A stretch of 30,106 nt of DNA from an uncultured Bacillaceae bacterium (GCA_904501845.1 CAJGCH010000003.1:1-30106); one strand, 5' to 3'. Counted from the first letter of the stretch, positions 15,618 to 22,130 are shown. Numbers and translations are program-made. The notes: generated by a model not told the origin, from the sequence alone.

Positions 15618-16361
15618 ATGAGCAATGATTTAATTATGGGACGCAATACGGTGCTTGAAGCATTGCGCTCGGAGCGGGACATTCATAAAATTTGGGTTGC
15701 TGAAGGGGCGACAAAGGGACAAATTCAGCAAGTGGTCGCTGTAGCGAAAGAGAATAAAGTCATGATTCAAGTCGTGCCGAAGAAAAAGCTCGACCAGATG
15801 GTTGAAGGAAACCACCAAGGAGTCATTGCCCAAGTGGCGGCTTATCAATATGCGGAGCTGGATGATATTTTCCGCAAGGCTGCGAACAAACAGGAGGACC
15901 CGTTTATCTTACTGCTTGATGAACTGGAAGATCCTCATAATCTCGGTTCAATCCTTCGTACGGCAGATGCCTCCGGCGTGCATGGCATCATCATTCCGAA
16001 GAGAAGATCTGTCGGGCTGACAGCAACAGTAGCGAAATCCTCTACTGGGGCGATTGAGCATGTGCCAGTCGTGCGTGTGACCAATCTTTCCCGGACAATC
16101 GAGGAATTGAAGGAGCGCGGTGTATGGATTGCGGGAACTGATGCGAAAGGAAGTCAGGATTATCGCAAAATGGACGGGACCATGCCGCTCGGTATTGTCA
16201 TCGGAAGTGAAGGCCGCGGGATGAGCCGTATCATTAAAGAAAAATGTGATTTCCTCTTCCATTTGCCAATGGTCGGCCATGTTACCTCCCTTAACGCCAG
16301 TGTTGCGGCAAGCCTGCTTATGTATGAGGTTTACCGTAAGCGCCATCCACTAGGGCAATGA
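15618..16361 (+). CDS. rlmB: RlmB-type 23S rRNA 2'-O-methyltransferase (YacO)
   Basis: 247 residues from ATG 15618, which sits 5-6 nt after AAGGGAAGTGA; an in-frame GTG at 15609 falls inside that Shine-Dalgarno and is rejected. The N-terminal substrate-binding domain (to about 80) has the usual MGRNTVLEAL start. The SPOUT methyltransferase domain carries the three knot motifs DELEDPHNLGSILRTADA, VIGSEGRGMSRI and LNASVAASLLMYE. The family methylates a ribose in 23S rRNA (G2251 in E. coli). The start lies just beyond the mrnC stop, so this is part of one translation-related operon. Confidence 0.94.
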   Translation: MSNDLIMGRNTVLEALRSERDIHKIWVAEGATKGQIQQVVAVAKENKVMIQVVPKKKLDQMVEGNHQGVIAQVAAYQYAELDDIFRKAANKQEDPFILLLDELEDPHNLGSILRTADASGVHGIIIPKRRSVGLTATVAKSSTGAIEHVPVVRVTNLSRTIEELKERGVWIAGTDAKGSQDYRKMDGTMPLGIVIGSEGRGMSRIIKEKCDFLFHLPMVGHVTSLNASVAASLLMYEVYRKRHPLGQ

Positions 16362-16362
16362 T

Positions 16363-16875
16363 ATGAAAACCATACTGGTTGTGGATGGTTATAATATCAT
16401 TGGCGCCTGGCCAGACCTAAAGAGGCTGAGAGACCTTGATTTAGCGGCTGCTAGAGATCGGCTGATTGACATGATGGCTGAGTATCAAGGTTTCTCCGGC
16501 CATCAGGTCATCATCGTTTTTGATGCCTACTTTGTCCAAGGGACAGAAAAGAAGTATCGTAATTCAATGGTTGAGGTTATTTTCACTAAAGAGAATGAGA
16601 CGGCGGATGAACGGATTGAACGCCTGGCTTCAGAATTAATTAAAATCAATACAAATGTATATGTCGCAACCTCCGATTATACAGAGCAAAGGACAATATT
16701 CGCGCAAGGCGCGTACAGAAAATCTGCGAGAGAATTATTGCAGGAAATGGGCTATATTCAAAGAGAAATCGACAAAAAACTCAATGAAAAGATGGAGAAA
16801 CAGCCAAGTTCCCGCATTCCACTTAGTCGAGAAGTGTCGGAAATATTCGAAAAATGGCGACGAGGAAATCTTTGA
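16363..16875 (+). CDS. rae1: Rae1 (YacP), ribosome-associated A-site endoribonuclease
   Basis: 170 residues, NYN/PIN-like nuclease fold. VVDGYNIIGAW places the acidic D8 near the N terminus; VIIVFDAYFV and VATSDYTEQRTIF carry the other acidic active-site positions. A basic, helical C terminus ends the protein. B. subtilis Rae1 cleaves certain mRNAs inside the ribosomal A site in a translation-dependent manner. A 1-nt gap follows rlmB and the Shine-Dalgarno lies in its end, so they are coupled. The sigH promoter starts right after its stop. Confidence 0.93.
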   Translation: MKTILVVDGYNIIGAWPDLKRLRDLDLAAARDRLIDMMAEYQGFSGHQVIIVFDAYFVQGTEKKYRNSMVEVIFTKENETADERIERLASELIKINTNVYVATSDYTEQRTIFAQGAYRKSARELLQEMGYIQREIDKKLNEKMEKQPSSRIPLSREVSEIFEKWRRGNL

Positions 16876-16880
16876 GGACG

Positions 16881-16910
16881 TTGACGCTATAAAAACGCTT
16901 ACTGTATAAT
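16881..16910 (+). promoter_or_regulatory. sigH promoter
   Basis: TTGACG (16881-16886), 18-nt spacer, perfect TATAAT (16905-16910). It begins 5 nt after the rae1 stop and 35 nt before the sigH start. In B. subtilis the sigH promoter is read by sigmaA and repressed by AbrB; the AT-rich flank is compatible with that, but AbrB sites cannot be read from a motif. Confidence 0.8.
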
Positions 16911-16944
16911 ATTTCTATCTTTGGTATCCTACGGAGGGATCGGT

Positions 16945-17580
16945 GTGGCAATATCTATCGGGGCAAGCTTGAGTGGCGACTATGGTCTTTTGGATGATGA
17001 ATTGTTGGTTGACCGGGTGCATAAGGGCGATAGCGAAGCCCTGGATTATTTGATACACAAGTATAGAAACTTTGTTAGGGCTAAAGCGAGAACGTACTTT
17101 TTGATTGGTGCAGATAAAGAGGATATTGTTCAAGAAGGGATGATTGGTTTATTTAAGGCCATTAGGGACTATCGGGAGGACAAGCTGACTTCTTTTAAGG
17201 CGTTTGCCGAGCTTTGCATAACAAGGCAGATTATTACGGCAATCAAGACGGCGACAAGGCAGAAGCATATTCCGCTTAATTCCTATGTTTCTTTGGACAA
17301 GCCCATCTATGATGAGGAATCGGATCGAACCCTGATGGATGTCATTACAGGGGTGAAGGTGATGGATCCTGAAGAGCTGTTTATTAATCAGGAAGAGTTC
17401 GATTATATAGAGCTTAAGATGAGTGAATTGCTGAGCGACTTGGAAAGAAAGGTCTTGTCGCTGTATCTTGATGGACAATCCTATCAGGAGATATCAGAGG
17501 AGCTGAATCGGCATGTGAAGTCGATTGATAATGCGCTGCAGAGAGTGAAACGTAAGCTTGAACGGTATTTAGAAGTCTGA
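16945..17580 (+). CDS. sigH: SigH, RNA polymerase sigma factor (transition state, sporulation, competence)
   Basis: 211 residues from GTG 16945, 6 nt after GGAGGG; the frame is open further upstream to a TTG at 16921, but that would precede the Shine-Dalgarno. Region 2 (DALDYL-like ALDYLIHKYRNFVRAKA, then DIVQEGMIGLFKAIRDY and TSFKAFAELCITRQI) gives core and -10 recognition. Region 4 (LSDLERKVLSLYLDGQSYQEISEELN...SIDNALQRVKRKL) gives the -35 helix-turn-helix. The N terminus before region 2 differs from B. subtilis SigH and is somewhat shorter; the rest is nearly identical. SigH drives early stationary-phase and sporulation genes. Confidence 0.96.
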   Translation: MAISIGASLSGDYGLLDDELLVDRVHKGDSEALDYLIHKYRNFVRAKARTYFLIGADKEDIVQEGMIGLFKAIRDYREDKLTSFKAFAELCITRQIITAIKTATRQKHIPLNSYVSLDKPIYDEESDRTLMDVITGVKVMDPEELFINQEEFDYIELKMSELLSDLERKVLSLYLDGQSYQEISEELNRHVKSIDNALQRVKRKLERYLEV

Positions 17581-17606
17581 TAGTGAAATATATGCCAGTG
17601 AACATG

Positions 17607-17650
17607 CTGTCAATAGTTTTATTGACAGACAATTTTCTACATGATAAATT
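17607..17650 (+). promoter_or_regulatory. Hairpin overlapping the promoter of rpmGB-secE
   Basis: CTGTCAAT (17607-17614) pairs with ATTGACAG (17621-17628), loop AGTTTT, 27 nt after the sigH stop. Its right arm contains TTGACA (17622-17627), which with a 17-nt spacer and TAAATT (17645-17650) forms a plausible sigmaA promoter for rpmGB and secE. One sequence thus seems to serve as end-of-message hairpin and as -35 element. No long T-run follows, so termination may be weak. Confidence 0.6.
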
Positions 17651-17684
17651 TGTTAGTGAATTGTCATGAATATAGGTGTAATTT

Positions 17685-17837
17685 ATGAATAAAAAAGTTA
17701 TCATTGCTTGTACGAAGTGTGGCTCGAGGAATTATTCGACGAATTACAAACAAGCCGACGAGAAGGCTCTTAGGCTTGAACTTAATAAATTTTGTAAAAC
17801 CTGTAATACTCACACACCTCATAAACAAACAATCTAA
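17685..17837 (+). CDS. rpmGB: Ribosomal protein L33 (zinc-binding, RpmGB type)
   Basis: 50 residues, starting MNKKVIIACTKCGSRNYST and ending PHKQTI. Two CxxC pairs, C9/C12 and C37/C40, form the zinc ribbon of the C+ form of L33. TAGGTG precedes ATG 17685 by 8 nt, a modest Shine-Dalgarno. It sits between sigH and secE as in Bacillaceae generally. In B. subtilis 168 this third L33 copy is disrupted by a frameshift; here the frame is intact. L33 is a 50S subunit protein near the E site. Confidence 0.93.
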   Translation: MNKKVIIACTKCGSRNYSTNYKQADEKALRLELNKFCKTCNTHTPHKQTI

Positions 17838-17880
17838 TGTTTAAATCCTGAGAATACTGTAGGTTGGAGGTTTCATATTG

Positions 17881-18063
17881 ATGCAGCGCATTCTAGAGTT
17901 CTTCCGAGGCGTATCACGCGAAATGAAAAAGGTTAGCTGGCCTAAGAAAAAAGAGCTAACGACGTATACGATTACAGTTCTCGCAACTGTCATTATTATG
18001 TCCGTATTTTTTGCGGTTGTTGATTTAGGTTTGTCAGAACTTATTCGTCTTATTCTTGGATAG
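17881..18063 (+). CDS. secE: SecE, protein translocase subunit
   Basis: 60 residues from ATG 17881, agreeing with the 59-residue B. subtilis protein. A TTG immediately before it (17878) is 7 nt from GGAGG and cannot be excluded. An amphipathic N-terminal helix with the conserved REMKKVSWPKKKEL motif precedes a single transmembrane helix at about 30-53. SecE clamps SecY in the SecYEG membrane channel. The single-helix form is typical of Gram-positives. The usual SecE-NusG pairing is kept. Confidence 0.96.
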   Translation: MQRILEFFRGVSREMKKVSWPKKKELTTYTITVLATVIIMSVFFAVVDLGLSELIRLILG

Positions 18064-18083
18064 TGAATAAAGAGAGTAAAACA

Positions 18084-18092
18084 TGGTATAAT
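18084..18092 (+). promoter_or_regulatory. Extended -10 promoter upstream of nusG
   Basis: TGGTATAAT is an extended -10 (TGn) joined to a consensus TATAAT, 20 nt after the secE stop. No good -35 is found at 16-18 nt. It would start transcription near 18099 and give nusG a leader of about 180 nt. Confidence 0.55.
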
Positions 18093-18120
18093 GGAAATTA
18101 GCATAAACAAACGTTACTAA

Positions 18121-18142
18121 GAAGCCCGGAGACGGGTTTTTT
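18121..18142 (+). terminator. Terminator-like hairpin in the nusG leader
   Basis: AAGCCCG (18122-18128) pairs with CGGGTTT (18133-18139), with one G-T pair and a GAGA tetraloop, leading into TTTTTT (18137-18142). It can end the secE transcript. It also lies downstream of the extended -10 promoter, so it could attenuate nusG transcription. Confidence 0.65.
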
Positions 18143-18246
18143 AATTTGTCTAAAAAACGCCCTATGTTAAGCTGGAAAGCTATGTTTTGTAGAGTAGGAA
18201 AGATTGATGATTTACACGACTGGTAGTTCCCGAAATTACCGTTTAC

Positions 18247-18280
18247 AAGGAGGGAAGGACATTAAGTCCTAAAGAAAATG
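18247..18280 (+). promoter_or_regulatory. nusG ribosome-binding site separated from its start by a hairpin
   Basis: The strong Shine-Dalgarno AAGGAGGG (18247-18254) is 23 nt from ATG 18278, far beyond the usual 6-9. Exactly between them, AGGAC (18256-18260) pairs with GTCCT (18266-18270) over loop ATTAA. If folded, the remaining linear distance is 8 nt, an optimal spacing. A TAA at 18263-18265 in the nusG frame rules out any earlier start. Confidence 0.6.
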
Positions 18281-18811
18281 GAGAAAAATTGGTATGTTGT
18301 TCATACGTATTCCGGTTACGAGAACAAGGTAAAAGCAAATTTAGAAAAACGCGTTGAATCGATGGGGATGCAAGATAAAATCTTCCGCGTCATCGTACCG
18401 GAAGAGGAAGAAACTGATTTCAAAAACGGCAAGAAAAAAGTCGTGAAGAAAAAGGTGTTCCCGGGTTACGTTCTTGTTGAGATTGTCATGACGGATGATT
18501 CCTGGTATGTAGTGCGCAATACGCCAGGTGTTACTGGGTTCGTCGGATCAACTGGTTCAGGCTCCAAACCGATTCCATTATTGCCAGAAGAAGCAGCGGT
18601 CATCCTCAAGCGTATGGGCATGGATGAAAAGAGAATCGAGATCGACTTGTTTGTTGGCGAAGCGGTTAAGGTTAAAGAAGGTCCATTCGCGGAATTTGCA
18701 GGAACAATCGAAGAGCTTGATAAAGCGAAGGGTAAATTGAAAGTACTTGTCAATATGTTTGGCAGAGATACGCCAGTAGAATTGGATTTCGACCAGGTGG
18801 AAAAATTATAA
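18278..18811 (+). CDS. nusG: NusG, transcription elongation factor
   Basis: 177 residues, opening with MEKNWYVVHTYSGYENKVK. The NGN domain (about 1-110, with VKKKVFPGYVLVE and the NTPGVTGFVG loop) binds the RNA polymerase clamp. The KOW domain (about 120-177; VKEGPFAEFAGTIEELD) is the ribosome/Rho contact module. In B. subtilis NusG causes sequence-specific pausing at T-rich non-template DNA rather than simply speeding elongation. It has its own candidate promoter and a structured leader with an unusual ribosome-binding site, both unlike the tight SD spacing of most neighbours. Confidence 0.98.
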   Translation: MEKNWYVVHTYSGYENKVKANLEKRVESMGMQDKIFRVIVPEEEETDFKNGKKKVVKKKVFPGYVLVEIVMTDDSWYVVRNTPGVTGFVGSTGSGSKPIPLLPEEAAVILKRMGMDEKRIEIDLFVGEAVKVKEGPFAEFAGTIEELDKAKGKLKVLVNMFGRDTPVELDFDQVEKL

Positions 18812-18822
18812 TCCTGAAAAAC

Positions 18823-18851
18823 TTGCCTTTCATATTAAAAAGTGATAAGAT
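18823..18851 (+). promoter_or_regulatory. Candidate promoter of rplK
   Basis: TTGCCT (18823-18828), 17-nt spacer and TAAGAT (18846-18851), 4 of 6 matches in each hexamer, 12 nt after the nusG stop. A start near 18858 would give rplK a leader of about 130 nt beginning with a hairpin. Confidence 0.45.
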
Positions 18852-18856
18852 TTCAA

Positions 18857-18920
18857 AGGTCAGTATGTCTCAATACGAGACCTGAACTAATGGTATATTC
18901 TTTATGGACGAATAAAGAAT
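18857..18920 (+). other. Two stem-loops in the rplK leader
   Basis: First stem: AGGTC (18857-18861) with GACCT (18879-18883), continued by GTAT/ATAC. Second stem: ATTCTTTAT (18897-18905) with ATAAAGAAT (18912-18920), a perfect 9 bp with loop GGACGA. Neither is followed by a T-run. They may be regulatory; L1 is known to repress the L11-L1 operon in E. coli through the leader, but I cannot identify an L1 site with confidence. Confidence 0.5.
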
Positions 18921-18989
18921 GATTGTATATTTGAGTGGGAGGGCAAGATGCCCATTTACCACATCACGGACGATAAGGAGGTGTGTCTC

Positions 18990-19415
18990 GTGGCTAAAAA
19001 AGTAATTAAAATCGTGAAATTGCAGATTCCTGCAGCAAAAGCTAATCCAGCTCCACCAGTTGGTCCTGCACTAGGTCAAGCCGGTGTTAACATCATGGGC
19101 TTCTGTAAAGAGTTCAACGCTCGTACAGCAGAACAAGCAGGTCTAATCATCCCTGTTGAAATCACAGTATTTGAAGACCGTTCTTTCACTTTTATTACAA
19201 AAACTCCTCCAGCAGCTGTTCTTCTTAAGAAAGCGGCAGGAATTGAGTCTGGTTCTGGTGAACCAAACCGTAATAAAGTTGCAACAGTTAAACGTGACAA
19301 AGTACGTGAAATCGCTGAATCAAAAATGCCTGACTTAAACGCAGCAAACGTTGAAGCAGCTATGCGTATGGTAGAAGGTACTGCTCGCAGTATGGGTATT
19401 GTCATCGAAGACTAA
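18990..19415 (+). CDS. rplK: Ribosomal protein L11
   Basis: 141 residues from GTG 18990, with AAGGAGGTG ending 6 nt upstream. The N-terminal domain starts VAKKVIKIVKLQIPAAKANPAPPVGPALG, and the proline-rich linker and C-terminal rRNA-binding domain (DLNAANVEAAMRMVEGTARSMGI) are standard. An in-frame ATG at 18948 with its own GGGAGG would add 14 residues (MPIYHITDDKEVCL); see findings. L11 binds the GTPase-associated region of 23S rRNA with L10-L12 and is needed for RelA activation. It is first of the rplK-rplA pair. Confidence 0.97.
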   Translation: MAKKVIKIVKLQIPAAKANPAPPVGPALGQAGVNIMGFCKEFNARTAEQAGLIIPVEITVFEDRSFTFITKTPPAAVLLKKAAGIESGSGEPNRNKVATVKRDKVREIAESKMPDLNAANVEAAMRMVEGTARSMGIVIED

Positions 19416-19426
19416 TTGTTGTATGG

Positions 19427-19461
19427 AGGTTGCGAATGTACGGTACACTCGCAACCTTTTT
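19427..19461 (+). terminator. Terminator-like hairpin between rplK and rplA
   Basis: AGGTTGCGA (19427-19435) pairs perfectly with TCGCAACCT (19449-19457). Across one A-C mismatch it continues as TGTA/TACA with loop CGG, then TTTTT (19457-19461). It sits in the 95-nt gap within what is normally one operon, so it probably gives partial termination or protects the upstream mRNA end. Confidence 0.7.
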
Positions 19462-19510
19462 CGTGGGAGGTCAAATTCCGTTATAACCACAATATAGGAG
19501 GAAATTAACA

Positions 19511-20200
19511 ATGGCTAAGAAAAGCAAAAAATATGCTGAAGCACTTCAGCTTGTAGATCGTACAAAAGCGTATTCCGTAACAGAAGCAGTTGAATTAGCT
19601 AAGAAAACAAACTTTGCTAAATTCGACGCAACTGTAGAAGTAGCATTCCGTCTTGGGGTTGACCCTAAGAAAGCGGACCAACAAATCCGCGGCGCGGTTG
19701 TTCTTCCAAACGGTACTGGTAAAACTCAACGTGTATTAGTATTTGCGAAAGGTGAAAAGCTTAAAGAAGCTGAAGCTGCAGGTGCTGATTTCGTTGGCGA
19801 TACTGACTACATCAACAAAATCCAACAAGGTTGGTTCGACTTCGATGTAATCGTTGCAACTCCTGACATGATGGGTGAAGTTGGTAAATTAGGCCGCGTC
19901 CTTGGACCTAAAGGTTTAATGCCAAACCCTAAAACAGGTACAGTTACATTCGATGTTACAAAAGCAATCAATGAAATCAAAGCTGGTAAAGTTGAATACC
20001 GTGTAGACAAAGCTGGTAACATTCACGTGCCAATCGGAAAAGTTTCTTTCGAAGACAGCAAGCTAGTTGAGAACTTCACAACTATTTTTGAAACACTTCA
20101 AAAAGCGAAGCCAGCAGCTGCTAAAGGCACATACATGAAAAACGTTGCCATCACTACTACTATGGGACCTGGCGTTAAAGTAGACCCATCTTCTTTCTAA
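19511..20200 (+). CDS. rplA: Ribosomal protein L1
   Basis: 229 residues, three shorter than the B. subtilis protein. Conserved regions include FDATVEVAFRLGVDPKKADQQIRG, LPNGTGKTQRVLVFAKGE, the hinge RVLGPKGLMPNPKTGT and the C-terminal TTTMGPGVKVD. L1 forms the mobile stalk beside the E site and acts as an autogenous repressor of its operon in several bacteria. A strong GGAGGA lies 8-9 nt before ATG 19511. Codon use is strongly biased, as expected for highly expressed ribosomal genes. Confidence 0.98.
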   Translation: MAKKSKKYAEALQLVDRTKAYSVTEAVELAKKTNFAKFDATVEVAFRLGVDPKKADQQIRGAVVLPNGTGKTQRVLVFAKGEKLKEAEAAGADFVGDTDYINKIQQGWFDFDVIVATPDMMGEVGKLGRVLGPKGLMPNPKTGTVTFDVTKAINEIKAGKVEYRVDKAGNIHVPIGKVSFEDSKLVENFTTIFETLQKAKPAAAKGTYMKNVAITTTMGPGVKVDPSSF

Positions 20201-20216
20201 GCTTGATAAAATATAT

Positions 20217-20245
20217 TTGACAACCAGATAATTATTTTATATAAT
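20217..20245 (+). promoter_or_regulatory. Consensus promoter of rplJ-rplL
   Basis: TTGACA (20217-20222), a 17-nt spacer and TATAAT (20240-20245): both hexamers and spacing are perfect, with an AT-rich upstream flank. It is the strongest promoter visible in the window, fitting the need for four copies of L7/L12 per ribosome. Confidence 0.93.
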
Positions 20246-20252
20246 TTGTCAG

Positions 20253-20398
20253 GTGTTATAAATTAAACTTAACATTTATGCCATAGACAGCAGGTGCTGA
20301 TAAGCTTAATTCCCTGCCGAGGTATTCGATCATAATAGAACTATTTTGTTCGGACTATCATCGTACCTCCATGTCTAGATTAGATATGGAGGTTTTTT
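20253..20398 (+). ncRNA. L10 leader (autoregulatory attenuator)
   Basis: The transcript from the promoter has a leader of about 185 nt before rplJ with complementary blocks around CAGCAGGTGCTG and CCCTGCCGAGGT, ending in a terminator. Its position, length and architecture fit the known L10 leader of Firmicutes, where excess L10(L12)4 binds the leader and favours termination. The exact kink-turn was not modelled. Confidence 0.75.
20365..20398 (+). terminator. L10 leader terminator
   Basis: ACCTCCAT (20365-20372) pairs with ATGGAGGT (20386-20393), extended inside by TCTA/TAGA, followed by six T residues (20393-20398). It lies 38 nt upstream of rplJ and is the off-switch of the leader. Confidence 0.88.
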
Positions 20399-20436
20399 AC
20401 GGGTGTGAATGGTAACATTCTACAGGAGGTGTTAAT

Positions 20437-20937
20437 ATGAGCAGTGCGATTAACGCAAAGAAACAAATTGTTGACGAAATTGCTGGCAAACTGAAAGACA
20501 GTGTTTCCACAGTCGTTGTTGACTACCGTGGATTGAACGTTGCAGAAGTGACAGAACTTCGTAAACAACTACGTGAAGCAGGCATCGAGTTCAAAGTTTA
20601 CAAAAACTCCATGACTCGCCGTGCAGCAGATCAAGTTGAACTTTCTGGCCTTAACGAAGCTCTTACTGGTCCAAATGCGATTGCATTCAGTAACGAGGAC
20701 GTTGTAGCTCCGGCTAAAATCTTGAATGACTTCGCGAAAAAACACGAAGCTCTAGAAATCAAAGCAGGTGTTATCGAAGGTAACGTTGCATCTGTTGAAG
20801 AAGTTAAAGCTCTTGCAGAACTTCCGTCTCGCGAAGGTTTGCTATCCATGTTGCTCAGCGTGCTTCAAGCGCCTATCCGCAACTTGGCTCTTGCTACAAA
20901 AGCTGTGGCAGATCAAAAAGAAGAACAAGGAGCTTAA
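20437..20937 (+). CDS. rplJ: Ribosomal protein L10
   Basis: 166 residues, standard for Bacillus L10. The N-terminal rRNA-binding domain has VVDYRGLNVAEVTELRKQLREAG and YKNSMTRRA. The C-terminal helix (LPSREGLLSMLLSVLQAPIRNLALATKAVADQ) binds L12 dimers. L10 is the base of the ribosomal stalk. AGGAGGTG precedes ATG 20437. It is regulated by the leader just upstream and co-transcribed with rplL 60 nt downstream. Confidence 0.98.
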   Translation: MSSAINAKKQIVDEIAGKLKDSVSTVVVDYRGLNVAEVTELRKQLREAGIEFKVYKNSMTRRAADQVELSGLNEALTGPNAIAFSNEDVVAPAKILNDFAKKHEALEIKAGVIEGNVASVEEVKALAELPSREGLLSMLLSVLQAPIRNLALATKAVADQKEEQGA

Positions 20938-20997
20938 TCGCTTCTTGATAAGCAATGCGTATATCATGATTCACTAAAATTAAGGAGGAACTTTATA

Positions 20998-21360
20998 ATG
21001 ACTAAAGAACAAATCATTGAAGCAGTCAAAAATATGACTGTTTTAGAACTTAACGATCTTGTAAAAGCAATTGAAGAAGAATTCGGCGTAACTGCAGCTG
21101 CTCCTGTAGCTATGGTTGGTGCTGCTGGCGGAGAAGCTGCAGCTGAGAAAACTGAATTTGATGTAATCCTAGCTTCTGCTGGCGATCAAAAAATCAAAGT
21201 TATCAAAGTGGTACGTGAAATCACAGGTCTTGGTCTTAAAGAAGCAAAAGAACTTGTTGACAACACACCAAAAGCTCTTAAAGAAGGCGCTTCTAAAGAA
21301 GAAGCTGAAGAAATCAAAGCTAAACTTGAAGAAGTTGGCGCTGGCGTAGAAGTTAAGTAA
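20998..21360 (+). CDS. rplL: Ribosomal protein L7/L12
   Basis: 120 residues. The N-terminal dimerisation domain (MTKEQIIEAVKNMTVLELNDLVKAIEEEFG) is followed by an alanine/glycine-rich hinge (about 32-52) and the C-terminal factor-binding domain with KIKVIKVVREITGLGLKEAKELVD. It is the multicopy stalk protein that recruits translational GTPases. Very biased codon use reflects high expression. AAGGAGGA precedes ATG 20998, and a strong terminator follows the stop. Confidence 0.98.
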   Translation: MTKEQIIEAVKNMTVLELNDLVKAIEEEFGVTAAAPVAMVGAAGGEAAAEKTEFDVILASAGDQKIKVIKVVREITGLGLKEAKELVDNTPKALKEGASKEEAEEIKAKLEEVGAGVEVK

Positions 21361-21379
21361 TTTAACATTTGCCATCGTA

Positions 21380-21410
21380 AAGCTCGCTGTATTTGCAGCG
21401 GGCTTTTTTT
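21380..21410 (+). terminator. Terminator after rplL
   Basis: AGCTCGCTG (21381-21389) pairs with CAGCGGGCT (21396-21404) with one T-G pair, followed by seven T residues (21404-21410). It separates the rplJL unit from ybxB and rpoB. Confidence 0.92.
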
Positions 21411-21524
21411 AGCCTTTATGAGTATAAAGCATGTCCCATGCGGCATACTATAATGATTTGATGGTTGAATAAGGAGTATGCAAGAGAGTCTTTTTAAATT
21501 GTGGTTGCTTAGGAGGAGATGCGC

Positions 21525-22130
21525 ATGACGAATCATTATTACTCCCGTAATCCTGAGGTCGAGAGCAAGCCGGAGCAGTGGAGCTTCACGCTTAGAGGGA
21601 AGGAATATCGCTTTAAGACAGATGCCGGAGTCTTTTCTAAACGAGAGGTCGATTTTGGTTCGAGATTATTAATTGAAGCCTTTGAATGCAGTCTGGAGGA
21701 TGATAGGCCAATCATCGATATCGGCTGCGGTTATGGCCCAATCGGTTTATCGGTTGCAAGCCTATATCCGAACAGGACTGTTCATATGGTAGATGTGAAT
21801 GCGAGAGCTATCGACCTATCAAAGGAAAATGCTCAAGCAAATGGGATTCGTAATGTGAATGTTTATGAGAGTTCTGTATTCAGTGAAGTGAAGGAAACGG
21901 ACTTTGCGGCCGTCATCTCAAACCCTCCCATTCGTGCCGGCAAGAAAGTCGTGCATGAAATTCTGGAGGAAAGCAAACGGTTTTTGGAAACAGGCGGCGA
22001 GCTTTGGATTGTTATTCAGAAGAAGCAGGGTGCGCCGAGTGCCATGGCAAAAATGGAAGAAGTATTTGGGAATGTAGAGGTCGTTTTGAAGAAAAAAGGT
22101 TACTATATTCTTAAATCTAAAAAAGTTTGA
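21525..22130 (+). CDS. ybxB: RsmC-like rRNA guanine N2-methyltransferase (YbxB)
   Basis: 201 residues from ATG 21525, 8 nt after AGGAGG; the in-frame ATG at 21519 is only 2 nt from it and is rejected. The SAM-binding motif I is IIDIGCGYGPIGLSVA, and the catalytic NPPxR motif is SNPPIRAGKKV, the signature of N2-guanine RNA methyltransferases of the RsmC/RlmG type. Its place between rplL and rpoB is constant in Bacillus and supports a 16S rRNA target, but the modified base in this lineage is inferred. TATAAT at 21449-21454 without a clear -35 may be its promoter. Confidence 0.9.
   Translation: MTNHYYSRNPEVESKPEQWSFTLRGKEYRFKTDAGVFSKREVDFGSRLLIEAFECSLEDDRPIIDIGCGYGPIGLSVASLYPNRTVHMVDVNARAIDLSKENAQANGIRNVNVYESSVFSEVKETDFAAVISNPPIRAGKKVVHEILEESKRFLETGGELWIVIQKKQGAPSAMAKMEEVFGNVEVVLKKKGYYILKSKKV

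Noticed and set aside
16921..16945. Longer sigH start at TTG 16921
   Set aside because: It would precede the clear GGAGGG Shine-Dalgarno at 16933-16938; GTG 16945 has correct spacing.
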